DNA from: Myxococcales bacterium
GTDB taxonomy: Bacteria > Myxococcota_A > Polyangia > Polyangiales > Polyangiaceae
NCBI GenBank assembly: GCA_016706225.1
Contig: JADJKB010000014.1
Location: 124,001 to 188,000 of the forward strand
DNA length: 64,000 nucleotides
Direction: 5' to 3'
Position numbers and translations under genes: made by a program. Below are positions 27,987 to 37,302 of the stretch, piece after piece. Under the pieces are notes generated by a model. It saw only the letters and a program-made list of their open reading frames with translations. It was not told where the DNA came from and made no database searches. Each line of letters starts with the position of its first letter. Within the stretch, counting starts at the first letter, position 1.

Positions 27987-28436
27987 ATGTTTCGAGGACA
28001 GTTCAGCCACACGATCGACGCCAAGGGACGCGTGAGCCTCCCGGCGCGCTTCCGCGACGGCCTCGTCGCGGCCGGTGATCCGCGTTTCATCCTGACGCCG
28101 GCGCTCTTCGAGCCGTGTTTGCACCTCTACCCGATGCGCGGCTGGGAGGAGCTCGAAGAGAAGATCGCGGGTCTGCCGAGCTTCGACCCGAACATCGTTC
28201 GCTTCCGCCGCCTGTACCTCTCGGCGGCGATCGAGTGCGAGCTCGACAAGGCGGGACGAGTGCTCGTGCCGCCGGCGTTGCGTGAGCGTGCGCGGCTCAC
28301 GAAGGACACGCTCTGGGCCGGCATGGGTCGCACGGTCGAGCTGTGGGCCAAGGAACAGTGGGACGCCGTGCTGACGCTCTCCGGCGACGCAGAGCAGGCG
28401 TTCAAGCAGGCCGTGATGGAGCAGATCCGGGTATGA
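27987..28436 (+). CDS. mraZ: Transcriptional regulator MraZ
   Basis: 149 residues from ATG 27987. The motif MFRGQFSHTIDAKGRVSLPARF is the usual N-terminus, so upstream GTG codons were rejected. Two AbrB-like swapped-hairpin halves are visible, DAKGRVSLPARFR and DKAGRVLVPPALRERA. MraZ forms ring-shaped oligomers that bind TGGG repeats and control the dcw genes that follow. Such repeats are present immediately upstream. Its stop overlaps the rsmH start (ATGA). Confidence 0.95.
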   Translation: MFRGQFSHTIDAKGRVSLPARFRDGLVAAGDPRFILTPALFEPCLHLYPMRGWEELEEKIAGLPSFDPNIVRFRRLYLSAAIECELDKAGRVLVPPALRERARLTKDTLWAGMGRTVELWAKEQWDAVLTLSGDAEQAFKQAVMEQIRV

Positions 28437-29356
28437 CCATCGTGGCAGCGAGCATCGACGAAACCCCCAGCTTCGAACACGTCACGGTGATGGCGGCGGA
28501 GGTCGTGCAAGCGCTGGCTCCCGAGCGTGGCGGTGTCTACCTCGATGTCACCGCCGGCGGCGGCGGCCACTCCGCGGCGATCCTGTCCCAGGCGCAAAAC
28601 GCCCGGGTAATTGCCTTCGATCGCGATCCCGTTGCGGTCGCCGCGGCCCAACGCCGGCTGGCCGAGTTCGGTGAACGCGCGATGGTGGTGCACTCGGACA
28701 TGAGTGAGGTTGGTGCGTGGGTCCGCGCGGCGAAGCTCTCGGATGTGCGCGGTGTGATCGCGGATCTTGGTGTGAGCTCCGAGCAGCTCGGTGATCGCGA
28801 GCGCGGCATGAGCTTCCGCAACGAGGGCCCGCTCGACATGCGCATGAACCCGAGCGCGGGGGAGACGGCGCGAGAGTTGATCGAAAGCGTCAGCCAGGAC
28901 GAGCTGGCAGACATCATCTATCAGCTCGGGGAAGAGCGGCGCTCACGGCGTGTGGCCGCGTGCATCAAACAAGCGCTCGCTGCCGGGGAGCTCGAGACGA
29001 CACTCGACCTGCGGCGCGCCGTGGTACGGGCGGTCGGTCCGCGTCGCATTGGTGGTATCGATCCGGCAACGCGCACCTTCCAAGCGTTGCGCATCGCAGT
29101 GAACCGCGAGCTCGAAGAGCTGCGCGCGCTCTTGGCCGCGCTGCCGTCACTGCTCGACCCCGGCGGTGTGGCTGCCATCATCAGCTTTCACTCGCTGGAA
29201 GACCGCCTGGTGAAGCGTGCGTTCCTCGAGCGTACGACCTGGCAGCGTCTGCACAAGAAACCGCTGATCGCCGCCGACGCCGAGCGGTCCGAGAACCCCC
29301 GCTCCCGCAGCGCCAAGCTGCGCGCCGCGAGCCGGCTCCCGAAGGAGGCAGCGTGA
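28433..29356 (+). CDS. rsmH: 16S rRNA (cytosine1402-N4)-methyltransferase RsmH
   Basis: 307 residues from ATG 28433, chosen because it overlaps the mraZ stop and leads directly into the conserved HVTVMAAEVVQAL. DVTAGGGGHSAAIL is the SAM-binding motif I, VIADLGVSSEQL and the GMSFRNEGPLDMRM block are family hallmarks, and FHSLEDRLVKRAF near the C-terminus completes the set. The enzyme modifies C1402 of 16S rRNA in the P site and is the standard second gene of dcw clusters. GTGA overlap with ftsL. Confidence 0.96.
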   Translation: MTIVAASIDETPSFEHVTVMAAEVVQALAPERGGVYLDVTAGGGGHSAAILSQAQNARVIAFDRDPVAVAAAQRRLAEFGERAMVVHSDMSEVGAWVRAAKLSDVRGVIADLGVSSEQLGDRERGMSFRNEGPLDMRMNPSAGETARELIESVSQDELADIIYQLGEERRSRRVAACIKQALAAGELETTLDLRRAVVRAVGPRRIGGIDPATRTFQALRIAVNRELEELRALLAALPSLLDPGGVAAIISFHSLEDRLVKRAFLERTTWQRLHKKPLIAADAERSENPRSRSAKLRAASRLPKEAA

Positions 29357-29805
29357 AGGGGCGCGGCAACCCGTTCTTGACGCTGTGGACCCTGGCGGTG
29401 CTCGCGGCCACCGCGGCCTTCGTTCTCTACCTGGGGCTCCGGGTGCGCAGCGTCGAGCTCGGATACGAGCTCGGTCGCGCTCACGCGCGGGTCGCGCGGC
29501 TGCGCGAGGTCAAGCGCGTGCTCGAGCTCGAGCTGGCCAGCCACAAGACCCCCGAACGAGTCGATCTCGTCGCACGGTCCCTGCTCGGCATGAGCGAGCC
29601 GACGGGGGATCGCATCCTGCCCGCGGGTGCGCAGCCGGTCGACGAGGATGCGGACGAGAGCAAGCCCGCGGCTGCGACCGACGAGGCGAGCGCAGCGGAC
29701 ATCCGACCCGCCGGCGACACGACCGACCCCGCGGGGACACCGACGCCACCCGGCTCGCCGATCCCACCGCCACCCGACGACGGCTGGGAGGAGCCATCCG
29801 AGTGA
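29353..29805 (+). CDS. ftsL: Cell division protein FtsL
   Basis: 150 residues starting at GTG 29353, overlapping the rsmH stop. A short cytosolic N-terminus, one transmembrane helix (about 8-26, FLTLWTLAVLAATAAFVLY) and a coiled-coil-like segment (ELGRAHARVARLREVKRVLELELASH, given in part) match the bitopic FtsL architecture. FtsL bridges FtsB/FtsQ and the FtsWI synthase in the divisome. The last 55 residues form an acidic, Pro/Thr-rich tail (PAGTPTPPGSPIPPPPDD) longer than in model FtsL proteins and probably disordered in the periplasm. Assignment rests on topology and on position between rsmH and ftsI. Confidence 0.85.
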   Translation: MKGRGNPFLTLWTLAVLAATAAFVLYLGLRVRSVELGYELGRAHARVARLREVKRVLELELASHKTPERVDLVARSLLGMSEPTGDRILPAGAQPVDEDADESKPAAATDEASAADIRPAGDTTDPAGTPTPPGSPIPPPPDDGWEEPSE

Positions 29806-31883
29806 ACAGCCTCGACACACCGCGCGGCCGTTACATCCGACTTCGCATGGGCCTCCTGTGCGGGATGCTCGCGCTCGGCCTGGGCGTCGTCGTTTCGGCC
29901 GGCTTCGACCTGATGGTCACCGACGGCCCCGCCTGGCGCGAGCTCGCGGAGCGCCAACGCCAGCGCCGCCTGCACGTCACGCCAAAGCGCGGCACGATCT
30001 ACGACCGAAACAAGAGCGCGCTCGCGGTCAGCGTCGAGGTTCCCAGCGTGAGCCTCGACGCCGTCGAGCTCCTGCGCAACGTGCCGGCGCAGCAGCTCCC
30101 GGTCGTCGCGCGCGATGCAGCGAACCGCATCGGCCAGGCGCTCGGTCTGGATCCGGCGCTGGTCGAGCGCAAGATCCTGAAGAAGCGGCGTTTCACCTGG
30201 CTGAAGCGCCAGATCACCGCGGACGAGGCGGAGAAGATCCGCGCCCTGGGCAGCAAGGAGGGCGGCGGTGGCAAACCGGTGCGCGGGCTGGTCGTCGAGG
30301 GTGAAGGCCGTCGCTACTACCCGCGGCGAGAGCTGGCGGGTCCGCTGCTTGGCTTCGTCGCGCCCGATGGCGAGGGCAAGGACGGCTTCGAGTACACCAT
30401 GAACCAGGAGCTCAAGGGGCACGCGGAGCAACTGCGTGGACTCCGCGATCGCTCGGGGCGCTTGCTGTTCTCCGACGGCATTCAAGACGAGCAGGCCCTC
30501 GCGGGTCACAACATCGAGCTGACGCTGGATCAGGGCATTCAGTTCACTGCCGAGCGGGAGCTGGCGGCGGCGGCGCGCACCTTCGAAGCCGCGGGCGGCA
30601 GTGTGATCGTCGTCGATCCCTGGACCGGTGAGGTGCTCGCGATGGCGAGCTGGCCCGGCTACAACCCGAACGACTACGGCGACAGTGAGCCTGCCTCACG
30701 GCGCGATCGCGGTGTGAACGACTCGTTCGAGCCCGGCTCGACCATGAAGATGTTCACGATCGCGGCGGGCCTGTCCGCTGGTGTGATCACCGCGGACCAG
30801 AAGCTCTACTGCGAGAAGGGCATGATGCCCGTGGACAACGTCGTCATCCGCGACACCCACCCGGCGGGTTGGCTGACCATCGCCCAGGTCCTGGCGGTGT
30901 CGTCGAACATCTGTGCAGCCAAGGTGGGGCTGGGGCTCGGCGGCGACAAACTCTACGACTCGCTGCTGCGCTTCGGCTTCGGCCTGCCTGCGGGGGTGTC
31001 CCTTCCGGGTGAGTCCAGCGGCACCCTGCGTCCGCGCGGGCGGCCCTGGGTCCAGGTGGAGACCGCCGCGGCGTCGTTCGGTCAAGGCATCAGCGTCAAC
31101 AACCTGCAGCTGGCAATGGCCGCCGCGGCCATCGCCAACGGCGGTGAGCTGATGGAGCCGATCTTGATCAAGCGCGTGACGACGGCGACCGGCGAAGTGG
31201 TGCGCGAGTCGGCTCCGCGCGTGCGCCGCCGGGTGATCCAGAAGCGCGTCGCACAGACCATCACCGAGCTCATGATCGCCGTCACCGAGGGCGAGGGCAC
31301 GGGTCTCGCTGCGGCCATCGACGGCTACGAGGTCGCTGGCAAGACTGCCACCGCCCAGAAGACGGACCCCGCGACCGGACGTTATTCCCTCGACAAGTAC
31401 ATCGCGAGCTTCGTGGGCTACGTGCCAGCGAAGAAGCCCGTCGTGGCCATCAGCGTGATCGTCGATGAGCCGATGGTGGAGCACGCGGGCGGTGCGGTCG
31501 CCGCGCCGATCTTCCGCCGAGTCGCGCAGGCCGCGCTCAAGTACAAAGGTCTCACCGCCGCGACCCGCGACCGGGTCGACGTCGCCGAGCTGGGTGTGAA
31601 GCCGGATCGCGCGAACCTGGCCTACGCATTGCTCAGGGAAGCTCGGGGCAAAAAGCCGTCGGTACAGGAGGGCGTGGCCATGGGTGGGCCGGTCCCGGCA
31701 GGCAAGGTGCGAGTACCGGACATGACGGGCTGGCCGGCGCGCGCCGCCATTCGTCAGGCCATCGAGCTCGGGGTCTCGCCGCGGGTGTCGGGCAGCGGCC
31801 TGTGCGCCAAGCAGGAGCCTCCGCCCGGGGGCATCGTCGACAAAGGCGCGAGCATCACGCTCGTGTTCGAGCCCGCTTCATGA
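29802..31883 (+). CDS. ftsI: Septal peptidoglycan transpeptidase FtsI (PBP3) with C-terminal PASTA domain
   Basis: 693 residues from GTG 29802, overlapping the ftsL stop. One N-terminal transmembrane helix (MGLLCGMLALGLGVVVSAGF) is followed by the PBP dimerisation domain (TPKRGTIYDRNKSALA) and the transpeptidase domain. The nucleophile motif is S313-T-M-K, the second motif S367-S-N, and the third is K514-T-A where KTG or KSG is usual. The C-terminus (VRVPDMTGWPARAAIRQAIE) is a PASTA domain, commoner in Gram-positive PBPs and some deltaproteobacteria. The protein cross-links septal peptidoglycan with FtsW. An upstream open frame from 29385 is a shadow of ftsL. Confidence 0.95.
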   Translation: MNSLDTPRGRYIRLRMGLLCGMLALGLGVVVSAGFDLMVTDGPAWRELAERQRQRRLHVTPKRGTIYDRNKSALAVSVEVPSVSLDAVELLRNVPAQQLPVVARDAANRIGQALGLDPALVERKILKKRRFTWLKRQITADEAEKIRALGSKEGGGGKPVRGLVVEGEGRRYYPRRELAGPLLGFVAPDGEGKDGFEYTMNQELKGHAEQLRGLRDRSGRLLFSDGIQDEQALAGHNIELTLDQGIQFTAERELAAAARTFEAAGGSVIVVDPWTGEVLAMASWPGYNPNDYGDSEPASRRDRGVNDSFEPGSTMKMFTIAAGLSAGVITADQKLYCEKGMMPVDNVVIRDTHPAGWLTIAQVLAVSSNICAAKVGLGLGGDKLYDSLLRFGFGLPAGVSLPGESSGTLRPRGRPWVQVETAAASFGQGISVNNLQLAMAAAAIANGGELMEPILIKRVTTATGEVVRESAPRVRRRVIQKRVAQTITELMIAVTEGEGTGLAAAIDGYEVAGKTATAQKTDPATGRYSLDKYIASFVGYVPAKKPVVAISVIVDEPMVEHAGGAVAAPIFRRVAQAALKYKGLTAATRDRVDVAELGVKPDRANLAYALLREARGKKPSVQEGVAMGGPVPAGKVRVPDMTGWPARAAIRQAIELGVSPRVSGSGLCAKQEPPPGGIVDKGASITLVFEPAS

Positions 31884-33400
31884 CGCAGTCCGCCATGGTC
31901 TCCGACACTCCCGTCCCTGGTCTGAAGCTCGGTGAGCTCGCTCGCGAGCTCGACGGCGCGCGGGTCATCGGGAAGGACGACGTGCGGGTCGTGGACGTGC
32001 GCCAGGACTCGCGCCGCGTCTCTGCCGGCGATCTGTTCGCTGCGCGCTCGGGGGGACGCGCCGACGGCGCAACGTTCGTGAGCGACGCCGTCGCGCGAGG
32101 CGCTGCAGCCATCATGATCGAACGCGGCGTCGCGCTGCCTGACGTCGCGCTGCCGATCGTCGAGGTCTCGAACGTGCAGCGCGCCATCGCATTTGCCGCC
32201 GAGGCCGTTCACCATCACCCGTCTCGCGCGGTGAGTGTGGTGGGGATCACCGGGACCAACGGCAAGACCACCACGTCGTACCTGGCCACCGAGGCCGTGA
32301 CGGCGGCGGGTGGGCGCGCCGGGAGGCTTGGCACCCTTGGTTTTGCTTTCGGCGCCGACGTCTCGGACTCCGGCCTCACCACCCCCGAGGCCGACGAGGT
32401 CACTCGGCTCGTGGCCCGCGTCCGCGATCGGGGCGGCAGTCAGCTGGTGATGGAGGCCTCGAGCCACGCGCTCGCGAGCTACCGCGTCGAGGCCATCGAG
32501 TTCGCGGTCGGTGTGTTCACCAACCTGACGCAGGACCACCTGGATTTTCACGGCAGCATGCCAGAGTACGCGGCCGCAAAGCTGCGGCTCTTCACGGAGC
32601 TCGCGCCGCGCGTCGCCGTCGTGAACCTGGACGATCCCTTTGGCGCACGGGTCGTCGAGGCAACGAAGGCGCGGGTGCTTCGCGTGAAGAAGTCGGCGCG
32701 CGGCGCCGACGTTTACCCAACTGAGCTCGTGGAAGATGCGCGCGGCATCCGCGGACGAGTGCACCTGCCTTCCGGCGAGGTTGCCTTCGAGAGTCGCCTG
32801 GTCGGCGCACACAACGTCGACAACCTGCTCGCGGCCCTGGCCATCGTCGAGGCTCTGGGCCTGGATGTGGCGCGCGCGGCCGCGTCTCTCGGCTCGGCGC
32901 CCTCCGTTCCGGGACGCCTCGAGCGCTGTGACGCCCCCGATGACGACGTGCTCGTGTTGGTCGACTACGCCCACACCCCCGACGCCCTGGAGCGGGTGCT
33001 TCTGACCTGTCGCGGTCTGACGACGGGAGAGCTGATCTGTGTCTTCGGCTGCGGGGGAGATCGCGACCGAGCCAAGCGCCCGAAGATGGGGGATGCCGTC
33101 GGCCGCCTCGCGACGCGGGCCATCGTCACCAACGACAACCCGCGCTCCGAGGAGCCCGCTGCCATCGCTGAGGCCATCGTAGCGGGACTCGCGCCGCACG
33201 ACACGCCCTTCGAGGTCGAGCTCGATCGCTCGCAGGCCATCGAGCGCGCGGTGCTCTCCGCGAAACCCGGCGACGTGGTGCTCATCGCGGGCAAGGGCCA
33301 CGAGCCCTACCAGCTCATCGGCGCCGAGCGCCGCGCCTTCGATGATCGTGACGAAGCACGCCGAGCGCTGGCGCTCAGGCGCGGTGGGGGCAGATCCTGA
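31880..33400 (+). CDS. murE: UDP-MurNAc-tripeptide synthetase MurE (meso-DAP adding)
   Basis: 506 residues from ATG 31880 (ATGA overlap with ftsI). A Mur-ligase P-loop GITGTNGKTTT lies near residue 120, EASSHAL and the NLTQDHLDFH block follow, and the C-terminal domain holds DNPR near residue 418. In MurE, DNPR marks selection of meso-diaminopimelate as third amino acid, as opposed to lysine. Cytosolic; acts after MurD and before MurF. All three Mur domains are complete. Confidence 0.96.
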   Translation: MTQSAMVSDTPVPGLKLGELARELDGARVIGKDDVRVVDVRQDSRRVSAGDLFAARSGGRADGATFVSDAVARGAAAIMIERGVALPDVALPIVEVSNVQRAIAFAAEAVHHHPSRAVSVVGITGTNGKTTTSYLATEAVTAAGGRAGRLGTLGFAFGADVSDSGLTTPEADEVTRLVARVRDRGGSQLVMEASSHALASYRVEAIEFAVGVFTNLTQDHLDFHGSMPEYAAAKLRLFTELAPRVAVVNLDDPFGARVVEATKARVLRVKKSARGADVYPTELVEDARGIRGRVHLPSGEVAFESRLVGAHNVDNLLAALAIVEALGLDVARAAASLGSAPSVPGRLERCDAPDDDVLVLVDYAHTPDALERVLLTCRGLTTGELICVFGCGGDRDRAKRPKMGDAVGRLATRAIVTNDNPRSEEPAAIAEAIVAGLAPHDTPFEVELDRSQAIERAVLSAKPGDVVLIAGKGHEPYQLIGAERRAFDDRDEARRALALRRGGGRS

Positions 33401-34839
33401 TGGCGACCCCCATCCCCGAGAACTTCGCCGAGCTGCGCTTGGACGAGCTGTGCCTGGCAACGGGTGGAGCGCTCGTCGCCGGTGCCGTCGCCGGCGCAGT
33501 CGACGGCGTGCGCGGCGTGACCACCGACTCCCGCGCCGACGTCAGCGGCAGGCTGTTCGTGGCGCTCTCGGGTGAGCACTTCGACGGCCACGCGTTCGTG
33601 GCGGATGTCGCGCGCCGCGGCGCGCGCGCCGTGCTCGTCGAGCGCGATGTCGACGTGCCGGCTGACGTCGCCGTCATCCGGGTGCGAGACACGCTCGCGG
33701 CTCTCGGGGGCATCGCTCGTTTTCACCGCCAGCGCTGGGATGGCACCCTGGTCGCCGTCGCGGGCTCCGCCGGCAAGACGACGACCAAAGGCGCGGTCAG
33801 TGCGCTGCTCGAAGCGGTGCACCCGGGTGCGGTCCACTCCGAGCCCGGCAACCTCAACAACCTGGTCGGTGTGCCGATGGTGTTGCTGGGCATGACGGAG
33901 CAACACCGGAGCGCGGTGGTCGAGCTCGGCACCAACCAGCTGGGTGAGGTCGCGCGACTTGCTCACATCGCCCAGGCGGACGTCGGCGTCGTCACGCTGA
34001 TTGCCATCGAACACTCCGAGGGTCTCGGTGATCTCGACTCAATCGAGGCGGAGGAGGCGGCGCTCTTCGACGCGCTCGAGGTCGACGCCGTCGCCATCGG
34101 CAACGCGGACGACGCGCGCGTCGAGCGCCGGCTCGAGGCCACGCATGCCAAGACCAAGCGCAGGTATGGCGCCCGCGCTCTTGCCGATTACCGCGTGGTC
34201 TCGCGGGCGCTGTCGTCGCTCAATCGCAGTGAGCTCGTCATCGAGCGACCGCAGGGTCCCGCGCTCAGTCTGACGACCGGTCTCCTCGGAGAGCCGGGCG
34301 CGCTCGCCGTCGCGGCCGGAGTTGCCGTCGCCGAAACGGTGAACGGCGGCCCGCTCTCGCCGGCGGCGCTCCAGTCCGCCCTCGATGCGCTCGGCGCGGG
34401 GGAGTCGGGGCGACTGGTCCCCGTCGAGCTCGGCGATGGCAGCATCGTCATCGACGACAGCTACAACGCGAACCCCGCCAGTGTGCTGTCGTCCGCGCGC
34501 ACAGCCCTGGAAATCGCCAGCTCCCGCTCGGCCCGTCTGCTGCTCGTGGTCGGCGAGATGCGCGAGCTCGGCCCGCTCAGTGTGAGTGAGCACCGCGAGG
34601 TCGGTCGTGCGCTGGCGGAGCTGGGTGCGGCCCGTCTGATCGCCGTTGCCGGCGACGCGAACCACCTGGCAGAGGCCGCCGGCGCCGACGCGACCTTCGT
34701 CGCCGACGCCGACGCCGCTCTCCGCCTCGTGCTCTCGGAGCTTCGCCCCGGCGACGTCGTGCTGGTCAAAGCGTCGCGGGGTGTCCGGGCCGAGCGGGTG
34801 GTCGAAGGCCTCATCCGGGCGAAGGGCAGGGCGGCGTGA
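33400..34839 (+). CDS. murF: UDP-MurNAc-pentapeptide synthetase MurF
   Basis: 479 residues. The ATG shares one base with the murE stop (TGATG). P-loop AGSAGKTTTK lies near residue 121, then ELGTNQLGEV and DDSYNANPAS, a strong MurF signature. It adds D-Ala-D-Ala to the UDP-MurNAc-tripeptide in the cytosol. The enzyme that makes D-Ala-D-Ala (Ddl) is not encoded in this cluster. GTGA overlap with mraY. Confidence 0.95.
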   Translation: MATPIPENFAELRLDELCLATGGALVAGAVAGAVDGVRGVTTDSRADVSGRLFVALSGEHFDGHAFVADVARRGARAVLVERDVDVPADVAVIRVRDTLAALGGIARFHRQRWDGTLVAVAGSAGKTTTKGAVSALLEAVHPGAVHSEPGNLNNLVGVPMVLLGMTEQHRSAVVELGTNQLGEVARLAHIAQADVGVVTLIAIEHSEGLGDLDSIEAEEAALFDALEVDAVAIGNADDARVERRLEATHAKTKRRYGARALADYRVVSRALSSLNRSELVIERPQGPALSLTTGLLGEPGALAVAAGVAVAETVNGGPLSPAALQSALDALGAGESGRLVPVELGDGSIVIDDSYNANPASVLSSARTALEIASSRSARLLLVVGEMRELGPLSVSEHREVGRALAELGAARLIAVAGDANHLAEAAGADATFVADADAALRLVLSELRPGDVVLVKASRGVRAERVVEGLIRAKGRAA

Positions 34840-35966
34840 TCTACGAGCTGTTCTACCCGCTGTCCTCGAAGTACGGCTGGGCCGGCGCGCTCAACGTGCT
34901 CCGGTACACACCCTTCCGCGCGATCATGTCGACGATCACGGCGATGGTGCTGTGTTTCGTGCTGGCGCCCTGGTTCATCCGCAAGCTCCAGACCAAACAG
35001 ATCGGCCAGGTCATTCGTGACGAGGGCCCCGAGTCACACAAGATCAAGGCCGGCACGCCCACCATGGGCGGCGCGCTGATCTTGCTCGCGGTGCTGGTGC
35101 CGACGGCGCTCTGGGCCGACGTGAAGAACGTGTTCGTGCTCGCGACCACCGTCGTCACCGCCGGGTACGGCGCCATCGGTTACCTGGACGACCGCCTCAA
35201 GATCGAGGGCAAGAGCTCGAAGGGTCTGCCCGGCCGCTACAAACTCATGGGGCAGTTCGTGATCGGCGGCGGCGCCCTCGGTTACCTGTTCCTCGGTGAG
35301 GGCAAACTTCCGGTCGATTGGCTGGCGATTCGAGCTCGCCTCTCCATTCCGTTCTTGGCCTTCGACAAACACCCCATCGAGCTGCCGCTCTGGGCCTACT
35401 TCGTGTTCGCGCTGCTGGTCGTCGTGGGCACTAGCAACGCGGTGAACCTCACTGACGGCCTCGACGGCCTGGCCATTGGCCCCGTGATGATCAGCGCCGG
35501 CACCTACGTGGTGTGGGCGTACATCGCCGGCGCGGTGCTGTTCGGGCGCCCGGTCGCCGGCTACCTGCACATCGCGGGCATTCCGGAGATGAGTGAGCTG
35601 GCGGTGTTCGGCGCGGCGGTGATCGGCGCAGGAATCGGTTTCCTTTGGTACAACACCTATCCCGCCCAAGTGTTCATGGGAGACGTGGGTTCGCTCTCGC
35701 TCGGCGGCGGCCTCGGCATGCTCGCGGTGCTCACCAAGAACGAGCTCCTGAGTGTGTTGCTCGGCGGGATCTTCGTGGTGGAGGCCGCCAGTGTCATCAC
35801 CCAGGTCGTGAGCTTCAAGCTGTTCAAGAAGCGCGTCTTCTTGATGGCCCCCATCCACCATCACTTCGAAAAAAAGGGCTGGCCGGAGCCGCGCATCATC
35901 GTGCGGTTCTGGATCATCGCCATTTTGCTCGCGCTCGTGTCGCTGAGCTCACTCAAGCTGAGGTGA
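34836..35966 (+). CDS. mraY: Phospho-MurNAc-pentapeptide translocase MraY
   Basis: 376 residues, GTG start at 34836 overlapping the murF stop. It is polytopic with about ten hydrophobic segments. Signature segments are KAGTPTMGGALIL, YLDDRLK, NLTDGLDGLA and APIHHHFE, the catalytic aspartates and the histidine motif of the polyprenyl-phosphate transferase family. It makes lipid I on the inner face of the cytoplasmic membrane. Length is typical. Confidence 0.97.
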   Translation: MIYELFYPLSSKYGWAGALNVLRYTPFRAIMSTITAMVLCFVLAPWFIRKLQTKQIGQVIRDEGPESHKIKAGTPTMGGALILLAVLVPTALWADVKNVFVLATTVVTAGYGAIGYLDDRLKIEGKSSKGLPGRYKLMGQFVIGGGALGYLFLGEGKLPVDWLAIRARLSIPFLAFDKHPIELPLWAYFVFALLVVVGTSNAVNLTDGLDGLAIGPVMISAGTYVVWAYIAGAVLFGRPVAGYLHIAGIPEMSELAVFGAAVIGAGIGFLWYNTYPAQVFMGDVGSLSLGGGLGMLAVLTKNELLSVLLGGIFVVEAASVITQVVSFKLFKKRVFLMAPIHHHFEKKGWPEPRIIVRFWIIAILLALVSLSSLKLR

Positions 35967-35970
35967 TGGC

Positions 35971-37302
35971 GTGGACCTGAACCAAAAGCGGGTGATCGTG
36001 GTCGGCCTCGGCAAGAGCGGAGTCTCGGCCGCACGTCTGTGCCAGCGGCTCGGCGCGAACGTGCTCGGCACGGACTCGGCGACGGCGGAGCGGTTGCCGA
36101 AGGAGCTGCCGGACCTCGGGATCGAGCTCACGCTCGGCGGTCACCGAGGCGTCGCCTTCGACAAAGCGGACCTGTGTGTGGTGTCCCCCGGCGTGCCGCC
36201 TCTCGAGGAGCTCTCCCGCGCGGAGCAGGCCGGTGTCGCCGTGATCGGCGAGATGGAGCTCGCGGCGCGCTTCATCACCCAGCCCATCGTGGCGGTGGGT
36301 GGCACCAACGGCAAGAGCACGACGACCACGCTGATCGCGCGCATGCTCGAGGCCGCGGGGCAGCGCATCTTCGCCGGCGCCAACCTGGGCGCGCCCGCCT
36401 GTGACGCGGTCGGTGGTGACTTCGACACGGTGGTGTTCGAGGTCTCCAGCTTCCAGCTCGAGCGCGCGCCGATGTTCCGGCCGAAGGTCAGCGTGCTGCT
36501 CAACATCAGCGAAGACCACCTCGATCGATATCCGAGCTTCGTCGAGTACGCACGGGCCAAGGGCAACGCCTTCGTGAACCAGACGCCCGCGGACTTTGCC
36601 GTCGTTCCCGAGGGAGATGCGGCGTGCGCCGAGCAAGCGCAGCGCGGTCGAGGCAAACGAGTGACCTTCGGCCCCGACGGCGACTTTGCGCTGAGCGCTC
36701 GCGCCGTCGTCGAGCGCGCGACCGCAGAGCAGCACTCGCTCACCGGCATCGATCTGCACGGTCGACACAACCTGGAGAACGCCGCGGCGGCCATCGCAGC
36801 CGTGCGCTGCCTCGGGGTCGAGAGCAAGGCCATCCGCGCCGGCCTCGAGGCCTTTCACCCGCTGCACCACCGCATGGCCTTGATCGCCGAGCTCGATGGG
36901 GTGCGCTTCTATGACGACTCGAAGGGCACGAACGTCGGTGCGAGTGTGACGGCCTTGCGTGGGCTCGAAGAACCCTGTGCGGTGCTGATCGCCGGTGGTC
37001 GCGACAAACTCGGGGGGTACACCGAGCTGGTCGCCGCGCTCTCGGAAAAAGGCCGCGCTGTCGTGCTCATCGGCGAGGCGGCGGACCGCATCGCGGCGGC
37101 CGTCGGCTCAGCCGTGCCGGTGGCTCGCGCCGGCAGCATGCTCGACGCGGTGCGCGCTGCGAAGGCGCTCGCTCGGTCCGGAGACGCGGTGCTGCTCTCT
37201 CCCGCCTGCTCCAGCTACGACATGTTCGAGAACTACGTCGACCGCGGCCGGCAATTTGCGGCCGCGGTGCACGCCCTAGGCCGAGAGGAGACCGGCACAT
37301 GA
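35971..37302 (+). CDS. murD: UDP-MurNAc-L-Ala:D-Glu ligase MurD
   Basis: 443 residues starting at GTG 35971, four bases after the mraY stop, one of the few non-overlapping junctions here. The N-terminal Rossmann domain (VIVVGLGKSGVSAARL) is followed by P-loop VGGTNGKSTTTTL near residue 109, NISEDHLDRY and DDSKGTN, all diagnostic. It adds D-glutamate to UDP-MurNAc-L-alanine in the cytosol. ATGA overlap with ftsW. Confidence 0.96.
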   Translation: MDLNQKRVIVVGLGKSGVSAARLCQRLGANVLGTDSATAERLPKELPDLGIELTLGGHRGVAFDKADLCVVSPGVPPLEELSRAEQAGVAVIGEMELAARFITQPIVAVGGTNGKSTTTTLIARMLEAAGQRIFAGANLGAPACDAVGGDFDTVVFEVSSFQLERAPMFRPKVSVLLNISEDHLDRYPSFVEYARAKGNAFVNQTPADFAVVPEGDAACAEQAQRGRGKRVTFGPDGDFALSARAVVERATAEQHSLTGIDLHGRHNLENAAAAIAAVRCLGVESKAIRAGLEAFHPLHHRMALIAELDGVRFYDDSKGTNVGASVTALRGLEEPCAVLIAGGRDKLGGYTELVAALSEKGRAVVLIGEAADRIAAAVGSAVPVARAGSMLDAVRAAKALARSGDAVLLSPACSSYDMFENYVDRGRQFAAAVHALGREETGT

